Shown piece after piece: positions 1 to 10,924 of a stretch of DNA of 64,000 nt (position 1 is the stretch's first letter; each line of letters begins with the position of its first letter). Source of the stretch: Rhizoctonia solani. Taxonomy: Eukaryota; Basidiomycota; Agaricomycetes; Cantharellales; Ceratobasidiaceae. The position numbers were made by a program, and so were the translations under genes. Under the pieces are notes generated by a model. It saw nothing but the letters and a program-made list of their open reading frames with translations, was not told where the DNA came from and did no database searches. The stretch covers positions 806,001-870,000 of the forward strand of contig NC_057380.1 in the NCBI RefSeq assembly GCF_016906535.1, given 5' to 3'.

Positions 1-299
1 AAGATGCCTCTCCCCTATCATGAAGCAGCGATAAGGAATAGTATCCTCAGCCAACCATTTCGGAGGTCGTAGCATGGCCATATTCATCTTTCCTTAGCCA
101 CCCGAAGCCAATAACCTAATTATCCTTTTCAAGACTGGCCCAAAGACCGAGCAAGCAGTCTGGATGCACACACCACCGGCCTCAAGGACAGGTTCATATC
201 ACGCGTTATTGTTGATATAACTCAACCTCCATTCTAACCGGTCACTTAGCCCAATGCCTATGCTACATTATCCCGTAGCTCATATGCGAATACAATAGG
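1..299. other. no gene seen
   Basis: I see no coding sequence, RNA gene or recognisable repeat in this leading stretch. The dispersed repeat R1 begins just after it. Confidence 0.5.
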
Positions 300-645
300 A
301 GTTTTGCAACGAAGTCTGTGAAGACGCAAAACAGCGACTTAGCCGAAGCATGTAGCGAGTCACGTGACTGGCGCTTCATGCTGTGTCGACTTGCGTCCGG
401 CCCCCTCCACCATCCGGCCTCGTACACACCGGGTGGTGCGGCATGGATCTGCGTGTATTTTTTATCCCCATCCACCTTCCACAAAGGTCATGACGGCTGG
501 TTTGGGCCGCCCACCCACGAATCAGACTCGCGGTCGGGCGCCCCCGGTCCACCCTCGCTGCTTCGCAGCCACGGGGGTTCTCCAACCTCCACCGGTCTGG
601 GTATCATGGCCGACGCGGACCAGCGGGAAGAGGGTAAGTTCCACT
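300..645 (+). repeat. dispersed repeat R1, copy 1
   Basis: This GC-rich block recurs at 4258-4553 and 58172-59318. Shared landmarks in order are a start resembling TTTTGCGACGAAGC, a segment containing AGCGAGTCACGTGA, a pyrimidine-rich CCTCCACC..CCGGCCT segment, then CAGACTCGCGGTCGGGCG, CTCGCTGCTTCGCAGCC and an end near GAGGGTAAGTT. All copies lie in the same orientation. No convincing protein is encoded, so a non-autonomous transposable element is the best guess. The middle is shorter than in copy 3. Confidence 0.75.
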
Positions 646-657
646 TATTAAAACGAT

Positions 658-1977
658 AACCCCCAAAAGTGGGGATTCTCTGGGTGTAAAGAATCATGCA
701 TCGTATGTGCAGTGCTGGCAAAATCCGACCAGCAATTTCATGAACCCGCATGCCAAACCCATCACTGTGTCATCGAGCTGTGGATCCTGCGTTTTTGGGT
801 ACATATTATTCACAAAGTCTGGACTTCATGCAGACTTTCTGTACTTTCGGGATTCACCATGTGTATATATCAGCTCGTCAATCCCTACATTCAAGCCATG
901 CCAAATTAATAAGATGAAGGACGGTACACTTTGACAGCATTGAAGAGCTGACGGACTCAAAAAAATGCAATAAGAAAGCAGGGAAGATACCAACTTATCA
1001 AGAGGAGAGACACGCCGAGCCGTTCAAAAGTCTCATAGAATCGTCGACGCAATATTAATCAGCCGGACATTTTTCCTCAGCGTGATACCATGCAAGCGTC
1101 CCCCGAGCCAAGACTCATTCGAGGACAAAATTGATAGACTGACCATATTTCTACCACGAATTGAGCAGGTGGAGGTTGTACAAGCTCCGCGTGAATTACT
1201 ATTATCCTAAGGATCCGTCACAAAACTGGGGAGAATTTAAGGAGCAAGGTGACCAGTGTGACTTGACTAGCGTGACATCATTGTTAAGTGTACACGTAAG
1301 CATTGCTCCCGATCAATCAGTTGGTTTGTAAATACCCGAGTCAGCTAGTCCGCTCGGCAAGCGGAGTGCCGACGACACCTCTCGCGTAACGCGCATACCC
1401 TCTTTTTCGATGGAACACATGAATAATAAAAATAAAAATTGCTACACTAAGTGTTTAGACAAATTGAATGACCCAGTGGTTTGTTGGATGTCGAGATCCT
1501 AAGCCGCGACCGAGCGATACCATTAGGCCTGGTTTATCTTTTGCATACCCTATTTTAGGCTAGTTGTTTCACCATGCATTTTTGTGTAATCGAATTAAAA
1601 TACTATATGTTATAGTTACAATCGCAAGCTACCATCACCCTGGTTTTGCTATCTCTAAGTTATGGCTATGACCAGCCCAATTGGAGCGACGAGTGAAATG
1701 TTACTGTTTGTAACCCCGCCGTTTCGTCGGCCCATCTTTAGCCACCCGGTCGAGTGATGGACCTAGAAATCAGAAATGACCATTTGTGATTTGACCGCGT
1801 CAGTTCTGTAGTTTTCCAAGGGGGAATAGAAGATGAAGTCTCGCGGCTATTGTAAACGTGAGTACGTAGTTTGAGCATTAGTGCGGCAAGTGGTCCTTGA
1901 CGGTTCGTTATATATAAGGGGCAACTAAGCGGCGAAGTAATAATAACAAGCCCCAGTGACCGAAATATCTAGTTGCT
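658..1977. other. intergenic, promoter side of P450-1
   Basis: No gene is supported here. The only feature of note is an AT-rich TATA-like box near 1908-1919 (TTATATATAAGG), about 60-70 bases before the start codon of the P450 gene at 1978. Confidence 0.5.
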
Positions 1978-4109
1978 ATGAACACCGACTCTACATACCT
2001 TATCCCATCCTCTGCAGCGCTTGGAGCGCTAACAGTAAGTCGTCACTTTTACTATAACTTCTAGATAAGTATTTAGCTATTAGCATCGTTCAATCAGTTG
2101 CTTTTCTACGTGGTCCCTTACCTCTATGACCCGTACAATTACCGTAAACGGTTCTCAGGGCCACCGCTGGCAGGTCTAACGAACTGGTGGATGTCACAGG
2201 TGATAAGGACCGGTCATCATAGTGAGACCGTGCAGCATTTACACGAGAAATATGGTACATATGTTCAATTTTATGCACCGTTCATTCTTAGTCTCTAACA
2301 GCGCTGTATAGGGACTTTTGTGCGGCTAGGACCAAACCACATCAGCATAGCCGACCCTGATGCTCTCCAGGTACTTTTACTTACCGACAGTGAATGTTAT
2401 TTGAGATTCGTTTGCTGATACCGACTCGCAACAGATTGTGTACGGCCATGGGGGTGAAGTTCTGAAATCCGAGTTTTATCACATATTCCGAGGCTATCGT
2501 AAGCCAAATACGTTTGATGCCCTGGAAAGGGATGAGCACTCGAGTAAGTAACGCAACCATTTATTGTAAACAACCGAGATGAACAGAATGGCACAGAGAA
2601 GCGCAGGCGAATCGCGAATATCTTTAGCCCGCAGAATATCACTGCTTTCGAGCCTCGAGTACGCAGCCACATTCGGCAGATATGCGCACAATGGGACCTA
2701 AGATGTGAGGAAGCCGCCCGCGGAGTTTCGGGTGTGAACTGGGCCTCGAGAAATGGACAGGCTGTGATGAACATTTGCGCACGTACGTTATTGCGTCCTT
2801 ATAATCCTGTACTTAGGCTGACATGGATGTATGCAGAGTTCGCCTATCTTGCGTTTGATATAATTGGCGATCTAGCGCTGGGATCACCTTTCGGGCTTAT
2901 CCAGGCTCAGAAGGACTCAGTGCTAGCTATTGAATCTGTCGACGAGTCGGGAAAGCCTGTGAGAGGGAATATACAGGTCCCCGTGATCAAGGCTCTGGCC
3001 CGTTCAGGACTCGCCAACATGTCCCTAGGTGTATTCCCCCATTGGACACACAAAGTCCTCCAAATGCTTCCATGGAACATTAAGGGGTCGAATGATAACA
3101 TCAATCTTTTCAACATTGCCATAGCTTCATTAAACGCCAAGATCAAGCGAGACCATCTCAAGGACCCTGAAGATAGAGATGGCGTTGATCTTATTGATAA
3201 ACTCCTCGAGACAAAGAATGAAGATGGGAGCCCTTTGCCGCTTGACGAGCTCTACGCTGAGGCTTTAATGTTACTTGTTGCTGGGAGTGATACTACGAGC
3301 AAGTGAGTAGTATTATTTTGCGTCTGGCATCTCTCTCACTGATTCTATGAATGTTTAATTCAAGTACCTTGAGCTCATTGTGTTACTACTTGGCGATCCA
3401 CCCGGAGATCCAAAGAGAGCTACAAGCCGAGCTCGATCAGCATATTCTATATGACTCACCTGACAAAACAAGCAGCACAGAAGGTCTCATACTTCCTCCG
3501 GAAGACACGATAGCACGCTATCGAGATATCAAGGACCTTCCGTACTTGAATGCCTGCATTAAAGAAGCATTGCGCATTCATTCTACAGTCGGCACAGGCA
3601 TGCCTCGTGTTGTTCCACCTGGCAAGTCGATCACCGTTGCTGGCCAGACGTTCAAAGCAGGAAGCGTAATCAGCGTGCCGTCGTATACGACCAACCGGTC
3701 GAGTGTGTGGGGGAGCGACGCTAGCGAGTTTCGGCCTGGACGTTGGCTGGAGGACAATGCGCAGTCTCTGAACAAGTACTTTGTGCCATTCTCTATGGGA
3801 CCGAGGTTAGTAACACTGGTCTGTATTGATATCCTCCTGGGACATACTTACCATACCAAATAAATATAGAGGCTGCGTTGGTCGGAACCTGGCCAATATG
3901 GACTTGCTGTTGATTGTTGCGACAATATTTCGTCGGTACGAAGTTGAGGCACTTCCTACAACCGAGGTAAGAGTCATAAGCATGCCGGTACTTACAATGC
4001 TAACACCAAATTTGTCCATGACGAATAAAATTAGATGATTATTCACGAAGGATTCGCGCGGGAAACAGTTGATTGTCAGGTCGCTATCCGCCGGAGGACC
4101 GCTCCATGA
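1978..4109 (+). CDS. cytochrome P450, CYP53 (benzoate para-hydroxylase)-like, P450-1
   Basis: Haem monooxygenase, probably ER-anchored by its hydrophobic N-terminus. CYP53 enzymes para-hydroxylate benzoate-type aromatic acids, but the substrate here is inferred. Nine exons keep phase: 1978-2034, 2098-2254, 2312-2370, 2435-2543, 2597-2782, 2837-3302, 3365-3805, 3870-3966, 4035-4109, giving about 548 residues. Visible motifs are RFSGPPLAGLTNWW after the anchor, GTFVRLGPNHISIADPDAL (the string that suggests CYP53), the I-helix AGSDTT near residue 341, the K-helix EALR, and the haem loop FSMGPRGCVG with the cysteine ligand near residue 494. The PERF-type motif reads FRPGRW. A TATA-like box lies near 1910. 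Paralogues sit at 24.6-32.3 kb with matching exon lengths. P450 identity is certain; the CYP53 assignment is from remembered family motifs. Confidence 0.88.
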
Positions 4110-4172
4110 TCGAGTTCTTTTCGTATTCCCAAACTTTCGCACGCCTTGTATCTCAGTAATTAAATAGCCTCA

Positions 4173-4184
4173 CCCCCCCCCCCC
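4173..4184 (+). repeat. poly-C tract
   Basis: A run of 12 C lies between the 3' end of P450-1 and R1 copy 2. It is a simple repeat with no assigned function. Confidence 0.9.
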
Positions 4185-4257
4185 TTCACGTAGCTTTAGG
4201 CTCGTTAGCTTTATCTGAGTACAGTTCGTAGTCTAGTAGCTCAGAATAATACTGTGG

Positions 4258-4553
4258 ACATTTTGCGACGAAGCTGGAGCATGAAATGGGTCACGTGATC
4301 GTCGCTCTCCACCATGCCGACCGGCGCTTCACTTCTTCCACCGCCCGGCCTAGCACACCGACACGCGAAAGTGTGTTGTTTCTACATCAACAAGCGTTCC
4401 GCAAGGTCATGAGAGCTGTATTAGGCCGCCCGCACACGAGCCAGACTCGCGGTCGGGCGTCCGGTCCACCCTCGCTGCTTCGCAGCCACAGGGGTCCCCA
4501 ACGTCGCCGGTCTGGGTCTCGTGGCCAACACGTACGAGCAAGCTGAGGATAAT
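4258..4553 (+). repeat. dispersed repeat R1, copy 2
   Basis: Same order of blocks as R1 copy 1 (start ATTTTGCGACGAAGC, CCAGACTCGCGGTCGGGCG, CTCGCTGCTTCGCAGCC, end near GAGGATAA) but internally shorter and more diverged. It lies 150 bases after the P450-1 stop codon, in the same orientation as the other copies. Confidence 0.7.
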
Positions 4554-7063
4554 TAGAGGCCTTTATATCAATACTTTGGAAAATTAACAATACTACAATC
4601 CGCCAGCACTCCATATGTTAAGCTTTAAATAAGACCCGACTGGTGCTTAATAACAATCACTGCTGAGCATATCTAACCTTAATCAATTAGTAGTGATTCC
4701 TTAATTACATGAACCTTTAATCGCCCTCCCACAGCTTCTGACGGTAGTTTACTCATACCGATAAGACCGCTATATCCGCACATCCCCAGATTGGGAGCCA
4801 CTTCATGATACAATCTAAGGCGCAATACAAGCTAATGGTCGGGTCGATAGCGTATATTCACTCCAATGTCTGTTCACTTGGTTGTTTGTCCCTGTAAAAA
4901 TATCTTGTAAGTGCTAGAATAATCTAGGACGTTCTTACGCAGTAATCGAGTCAAGTGTCGAGTCACTTAGTACATGCGCAGTAGAAAGCTGCGCTTTCTA
5001 CGGTATGACTCGAGAGAGTCCTTAAGGTATATATACAGCCCTCCCAGGCTCTTATACCGTACCTCTCTACACTTAACTCTCTGTCATTACTCTTTACTTA
5101 ACACGACTTGTATTAGTTACAGTATATACATTTGTCTATTAACGATCTATTTCTACAGTCCTAGTTCGTGACACCATCCTGATATCACAGTCATGGCTAC
5201 ATGAGCCGGGTGAAAATACATCCATCACCGCAAGTTCACTTTACCGGGCGTGCTGCAATCCGGTCGTTGATCATCTACCTTGTCCTCAATATCTGGGTTT
5301 ATTATTACACTCAGGTACGTCCCTGTACCTGAACATGTGCCAATACCACCGTAATATAGTTGGATTTCACTCTAGGGAACCCATGGTGAGAGCCCAGTGG
5401 CCTGACAGACTAAGGGCTCGAAGGCCTCGAAGGCCTCGCTGCACAACGGAAAGATCCTCTCAAGTTAATTCACCCATAGGCTCGTTTATACCACATCTTC
5501 GGGTGAGATGGCACCAACTGATGAACCTAAGTGGCTAGTACTTAGTTGAGCGGGTTTGTTGTTCAGCAATAATATAAGGTGCAGCTATTTCATAACAAAT
5601 AAATCCTACTTAGGCCCTGGTGGATCTGTGTGTCCGTCAGAATATTATTTGGTCTAGAGGCAGACATGCATATGAGTGTATGCGTACATGCGTATTGCCA
5701 GAGACAAGTGGGGGTGGGGGTCCAGCATAGGGTGCGCGAATGAGAACTGGGGCATCGAGACGCGAGCAGAACTCACGGGCGGGTGACCAATCCTGACGAT
5801 GGTCGATGAGGGCGGGAGGTGGGAGGAGCGAGAAAAGAAGAATACTAAGAGGAAGCAATGGTTCGTGAGAGAGGACATCAAAGCGAGCAAATAGGCTGGC
5901 GGGTGGGAAATAAGAAAACATAGACGCGATATCATCCTTTAGCCTCCCTTTCTCTTTTACTTCAATTTCCGTAAAGTCGGTTTAAGTTAGTGCAGCACAA
6001 GTACCACTGAGTGGGATACAATAGACCCCCGTGTCACGAAACCGACTTTTAGAAAACCTTCAACTTTAAACCAACACTAGATATGTCAATTTCGCTTTTG
6101 CTAGTACATGACAAATACTCAAAAACTGGAACATTTTTCTCTTAATATTTGTGACGAGGCAAAGGTTTCTTGTGAATGAAACGGGCCCAAATGTATGCTT
6201 TCGTTCATAGTCTAGCCTCCAAGGGCATGTGAGTTGCAATAGAAAATAATGAGGTACAGCTGACGTTGACCCGACCAGCCCCAGACCACCGGATCGCAGA
6301 TGGCCGGAAATATTGTGCATATTATCAATATGAAGTGAAATCTAAAAAGGAAAAAGGGTACTGAAGCTCTATGTTCTCCAACGGAGATCGAGTTGCCGTG
6401 CTCGGTTGCTAAGCCCGAGCGCTTGTTTGGCCAGGTACAATACCCCCACGTGTCCTCGACTTGAAGGCGCACGTGCCCATTACCACACAGTTCACGGCCA
6501 CGATTGTCTTCCGAGGCACACCATGGAGATCTTGTGACTTTGTATATTGGTGAACTACCGGTCCGTAGAACAACCGTAGCCCAAAAGGGAGTTATTCTAA
6601 CATGGGCCTTGAACTTTGTCAGGCGCCACAGAGCGCTGTGGACTTGGCGTCAAGGCCTTTTGTTGCTGGTTTGGAAACTGGAGCACACTTTCGATGATCT
6701 CGGTTGCTTATTCTCACTACCCCAAATTCACATTTCCGAATCAGCATGTTCATTTGAAAGAAATGGGGCCCAATTATATTGTTTCCGCAAGGATCTTCTA
6801 GGGCTTGCTGTCGTGTATGCGCTTCTTGTGTATTTGAACCCATTCTAGGCCTTACCTTTGTATGTGTGCTTCTTGTACCTTCGGACTCAGGACTAGCTAC
6901 TGTACCGTTACGGTGGGCAAACTTGGATGTCTGGAGACAGGCGCGCCGGCTGTGCATATATGCTAAAATAAATTAGTCTCCGGAGGTTCCCGTCGGAGCA
7001 GTATATTTAACCCCCCCTCCCACCTCTCTTGCATTCTCATCACTCTCATCTACTGCGTCTGAT
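4554..7063. other. gene-poor intergenic stretch upstream of the dioxygenases
   Basis: About 2.5 kb without a supportable gene. Short open frames occur, but none has a recognisable motif or a convincing exon chain. Near 6447-6474 there are two CACGTG-containing sites (CCCACGTGTCC and GCACGTGCCC), and a weak TATA-like sequence GTATATTTAA lies near 7000-7010, ahead of the dioxygenase start at 7064. Confidence 0.45.
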
Positions 7064-9514
7064 ATGTCCAGCAACCAGGTTGAAAACCAGCCCGCTGCTA
7101 CCCCAAACTCTGGGGAGCAGACGGTCGATAAGCGATTTTGTCAAGTTTGCCAACATTGTCAGCATAATGAGAACCCTCTACCACAAAACGAGTTTCAAAA
7201 GGTTGAAGCCCTACTTGTTCAGGCCGCCTCAGGTGCTATACAGGTCGATGGTATGTACCGTTGCATGTCTTTGGAGTCGACCTGCTTATCTATATTTGCA
7301 TAATATTTTGAATGAATAGATCGTCCAAAAAGTGAAAATAAGGAAAACCCTGCTGATTATCCATTTTTGTCTAGAGCATTTGCTGCTCTGGCCATGGCCT
7401 CTGTGGTTGCGCCTAAACTAGTCAATGGTCTCAACAACCACGCAATCAGGCTTATACGAAACACTTCCGCATCCGGTTGAAACCTATATTGGCGAGCGTT
7501 TTCGCAGCGCGGACGGTTCAGGAAACAACATTTACGCACCTTCGATGGGCCAGGCAGGATCAACTTATGCGCGAACTTGCCAAGGCAGGCACGTGCATAA
7601 AGATCTTCCCAAAGCTGAAGATGTCTTCAACGCGTTGTTGAAATCTGATAGACCCGAGGTATTCAAACCTATATTTCCCTCAGCTTTTACGAGACTAACG
7701 GTGCACTTATAACGAAGAAAGAACGCGAGGATCACCCTGGTGGTAACTCCTCGCTAACATTCGCATTCGCATCGCTTGTCACCCATTCGCTTTTCCGCAC
7801 CGATCCAAGCGAATGGAACAAGAACCTCACATCTTCCTATCTTGACCTTTCACCACTTTATGGCTCGAACCAAAAGGAGCAAGAGACTATTCGAGTCAAG
7901 GACGGTCGCGGGCTTCTCCATCCAGATACGTTCGCAGAAGGACGCATCGTTTTTCTTCCACCTGCCGCCGCTGCTCTGCTTGTAGTTTGGAACCGTAATC
8001 ACAACCATATGCAGAGAAGATATTAGCAGAAAACGAACGTGGTAAATGGAAAAATCCTCCCTCGGAGAATATCAGTGCACGTATGGCACAAGAGGAAGAG
8101 ATATTCCAAACAGCTCGCCTAACTGCGCGTCCTTCATGTCGGTCGTTAGTGAGTGTTTCGATGCCTCACTTCTAAAAAAGCAGTGTAATAATTCAATTAT
8201 GCAGTGAACGACTATGTAGCTGGCTTCTTAGGGCTTGCCAAGAAGGGCGTTAGTTGGAATATGGATCCATTCCAAGTGGGTGTATTCTCTTATTAAACTG
8301 CTATTCTATCGAGCTTTCCTGACCCAATTCTGCAGCCATTTAGAGATACAAACCATCGTCCGGTAGGCCGTGGTGAAGGCAACCATGTCTCCGTCGAATT
8401 CAACCTCCTGTATCGCTGGCATACAGTCGTATCTAAGTGAGCAGCCTTAAATAATTGCAAAACAACCGCCGAGTCTCACATCCCGTTAGCAAGGAGGAAG
8501 AATGGACTACGGAATTATTGGGAAAGATATTCAAAGATAAACATCCCCGTGATTTGGAGCTGTCAGATTTTTACGAAGGACTTGGTCGTTTGCGCACCGG
8601 AGATATCGATCCCTCTCTCATTGTCGACCCGGATCCACGGAAGCGCAACTTTGGAGGGATCAAGCGTGGCGAGGACGGGCGCTTCCACGACCGAGATCTT
8701 GCACGCGTGCTCCAAAACGGCACCAGACATTCTGCATGCCGATACGGGGCTCGCGGAACTCCAACGGCACTGAAAGTAATGGAGATAATGGGTATTCAGC
8801 AAGCTCGGAGCTGGGGAGTTTGCACTATGAATGAGTTCAGGGAACGCCTCGGATTGAAGCCCTTCGGGTCGTTCAAAGAGTGGAATAGTAATGATGAGAT
8901 AGCAGGAGCGGCCGAAAAGCTCTATAAAAATATTAATAATCTAGAGCTATACCCTGGCTTGCATGCTGAGGAAGCTATGAAACCCATGCATTCCGGATTG
9001 GTATGTTGAATTTGATTTGGCTTCCGTCGAACTAACTAATGTTGACGTCTGAAAGTGCGCTGGATATACCATGACCCGAGCCATCTTAGCCGATGCTATC
9101 GCGTTGGTTCGTGGTGACCGATTCTTTACCACTGATTTCACCCCATCCAACCTTACCCAGTGGGGCTGGGACGACGTTCAACGCAATCCGAACAATCGCT
9201 CTTTCGGAGCATACTTGCCCAAATGTATGGCATTATTTTCATTTAGCTAAAGCTGGGATACTGACGCTTCAGGACCAGTGCTTATGAGGGCTTTCCCTGA
9301 GCACTATCCTGACGACTCAATCTACACCTTGTTCCCCTTCTTTACTCCCAAAACTACCAAGGAAAGTCTGAAAGAAATAGAAGCAAAGATCCACAAGAAG
9401 TTCGATTATAAGAAAAAGCGCCCTACTAAAGATGACGGGGATTCAGGTGAGTAAAACTAAAAAAACACAGGAAACTCTATTGACAGCATCACAGATGAAG
9501 AAACCGAAGAGTAA
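7064..9514 (+). pseudogene. fatty-acid dioxygenase (Ppo-like, dioxygenase domain only), copy 1, frame broken
   Basis: Related to the N-terminal haem dioxygenase domain of psi-producing oxygenases and linoleate diol synthases, which oxygenate C18 fatty acids to oxylipins. The N-terminus carries DKRFCQVCQHCQH, also found in copy 2. Family landmarks are RSADGSGNN, LVTHSLFRTDP (distal histidine), LDLSPLYGSN and YRWH (catalytic tyrosine and proximal histidine). Compared with copy 2, I see about 2 bases lost near 7447, 1 near 8007 and 4 near 8125, so the protein cannot be read through as written. Later exons (8341-9009 and on) are open. The gene ends with an acidic tail at 9514 and has no C-terminal P450 domain. 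The deletions are not homopolymer losses, so genuine decay is likely, though unsequenced variation cannot be excluded. Confidence 0.75.
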
Positions 9515-10924
9515 TCTCATTCATTTGTGCCCGATACGCCTGAAAAATACTGTTTCAAATGTCGATGTTCCAAGTTGACCAAATGAATAATCTATTCTTG
9601 AAGCGAGAGATCGGTTGGTTCCCAGCAACTCGAAACCAGAAATCTAAGTATTATATCTGAGAAAAGAGTAATCCAAATATCGAATTATACTAACACACGG
9701 GCTATTATGTAACACAATCGAAGTCTATTCGGCTCTGCGGAAGAAGTTGCAATATATCCTTTATTGGCGGATGCCCCCACCAATAAAGCCGATGAATAGT
9801 TCGCTCTCCTGGGTACCCCTAGGCCTTGGATCTAGTCGAGGACTGATAAGATTATTTGATATAATAAAAATGGTGAACAGTTGGTTTCAGCCTGTCGGGG
9901 TTCTGAATCTAAATGTCTTATATGCATAGATTATGGGCACCCAACTGCAGATCGATGGCTCGAGGCTCAGAGTAAGTTTGGCAACAACTATGGGGCAATT
10001 TATGTAATCAATCCCAATTACTGAACGGATGCGAAGCCGCCCCAAAATGACTACTTTGAGTAATATCGTCTGGACCATGGCCAGCCTCGGGGCCTTCACA
10101 TCAGAGGGAGTGGAGTTAGTTTGCATTCCTTCCATGGTCACCATCACGGCCAGGCAACGGATGATCATCTCTGTACTTTATCGATGAATCAAAGCTCCAA
10201 TCGAAAGAGTAAGATTAGAAATATCGTACTTCTGACGAGATCCAAAATATAATTGTCGTATCGACGCATGCGTGCCCCTATTTTACCAGGCACCCAGACC
10301 CACCCACGTGCCCTTCTGGACGGGCACGTGCCTTGTTATACATCTTCTATAACGTACATTGAATCAAGTCACGACTCCACAAGGTCCCATATCATCACTT
10401 CACACGTCTACCAACCAGCCGAGGTGCGAATAAGAGCGCCCAAGAACGCGTTCCTCGTGATATCTATTCGGATCAAATATTGACTTGGTTAACGGGATTT
10501 CGCCATTGGCTTGGATGGCGGCGACTTTAGTTCCTCATATAGTTGTACTTGGAGACCTCCTATCGATGGATATCTGTATTGGGGAACACCTGTGCCCAGT
10601 GCCTTGCTGCTTTCGATATCCACCGAGTCTCGTTATCGCAGAAACCGTTTCTATAGAGCATGACCCACTTCATATGGCAGCTATCAGATCGGTGGACCAT
10701 ATTGAGCGTCTATAGTAGTTGCTTAACATATTTGCCGTAAGAGGAGTTCAGTCAATTTACTCTCCCACTCCAAACACGAGCGGGAGTGGGGCTAGACTTG
10801 TTCAATCAATAGTAGTCCAGAGCTCTCATCAAAGAGGGACACCGCTGGAAGGTGTACTTAAATCCATTCGTTCTCACATACTCTCATCAATCCCCCGACA
10901 CCCTTGAGTCCTAATTTGTTTAGC
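9515..10924. other. intergenic between tandem dioxygenases
   Basis: No gene is supported. It holds one perfect inverted repeat, CACGTGCCC / GGGCACGTG, at 10305-10313 and 10322-10330 with an 8-base spacer. This is 595 bases before the copy 2 start codon and is listed separately. Confidence 0.5.
10305..10330. promoter_or_regulatory. inverted repeat with two CACGTG cores
   Basis: Arms of 9 bases (CACGTGCCC and GGGCACGTG) flank an 8-base spacer. CACGTG is the classic E-box core for basic helix-loop-helix factors. A single GCACGTGCCC lies upstream of copy 1 near 6470, which suggests a shared control element for the dioxygenase genes. The regulatory role is inferred. Confidence 0.45.

Noticed and set aside
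5637..5935. Proline/leucine-rich open frames on the minus strand
   Set aside because: Two overlapping frames over a purine-rich stretch, low complexity, no motif. Probably compositional.
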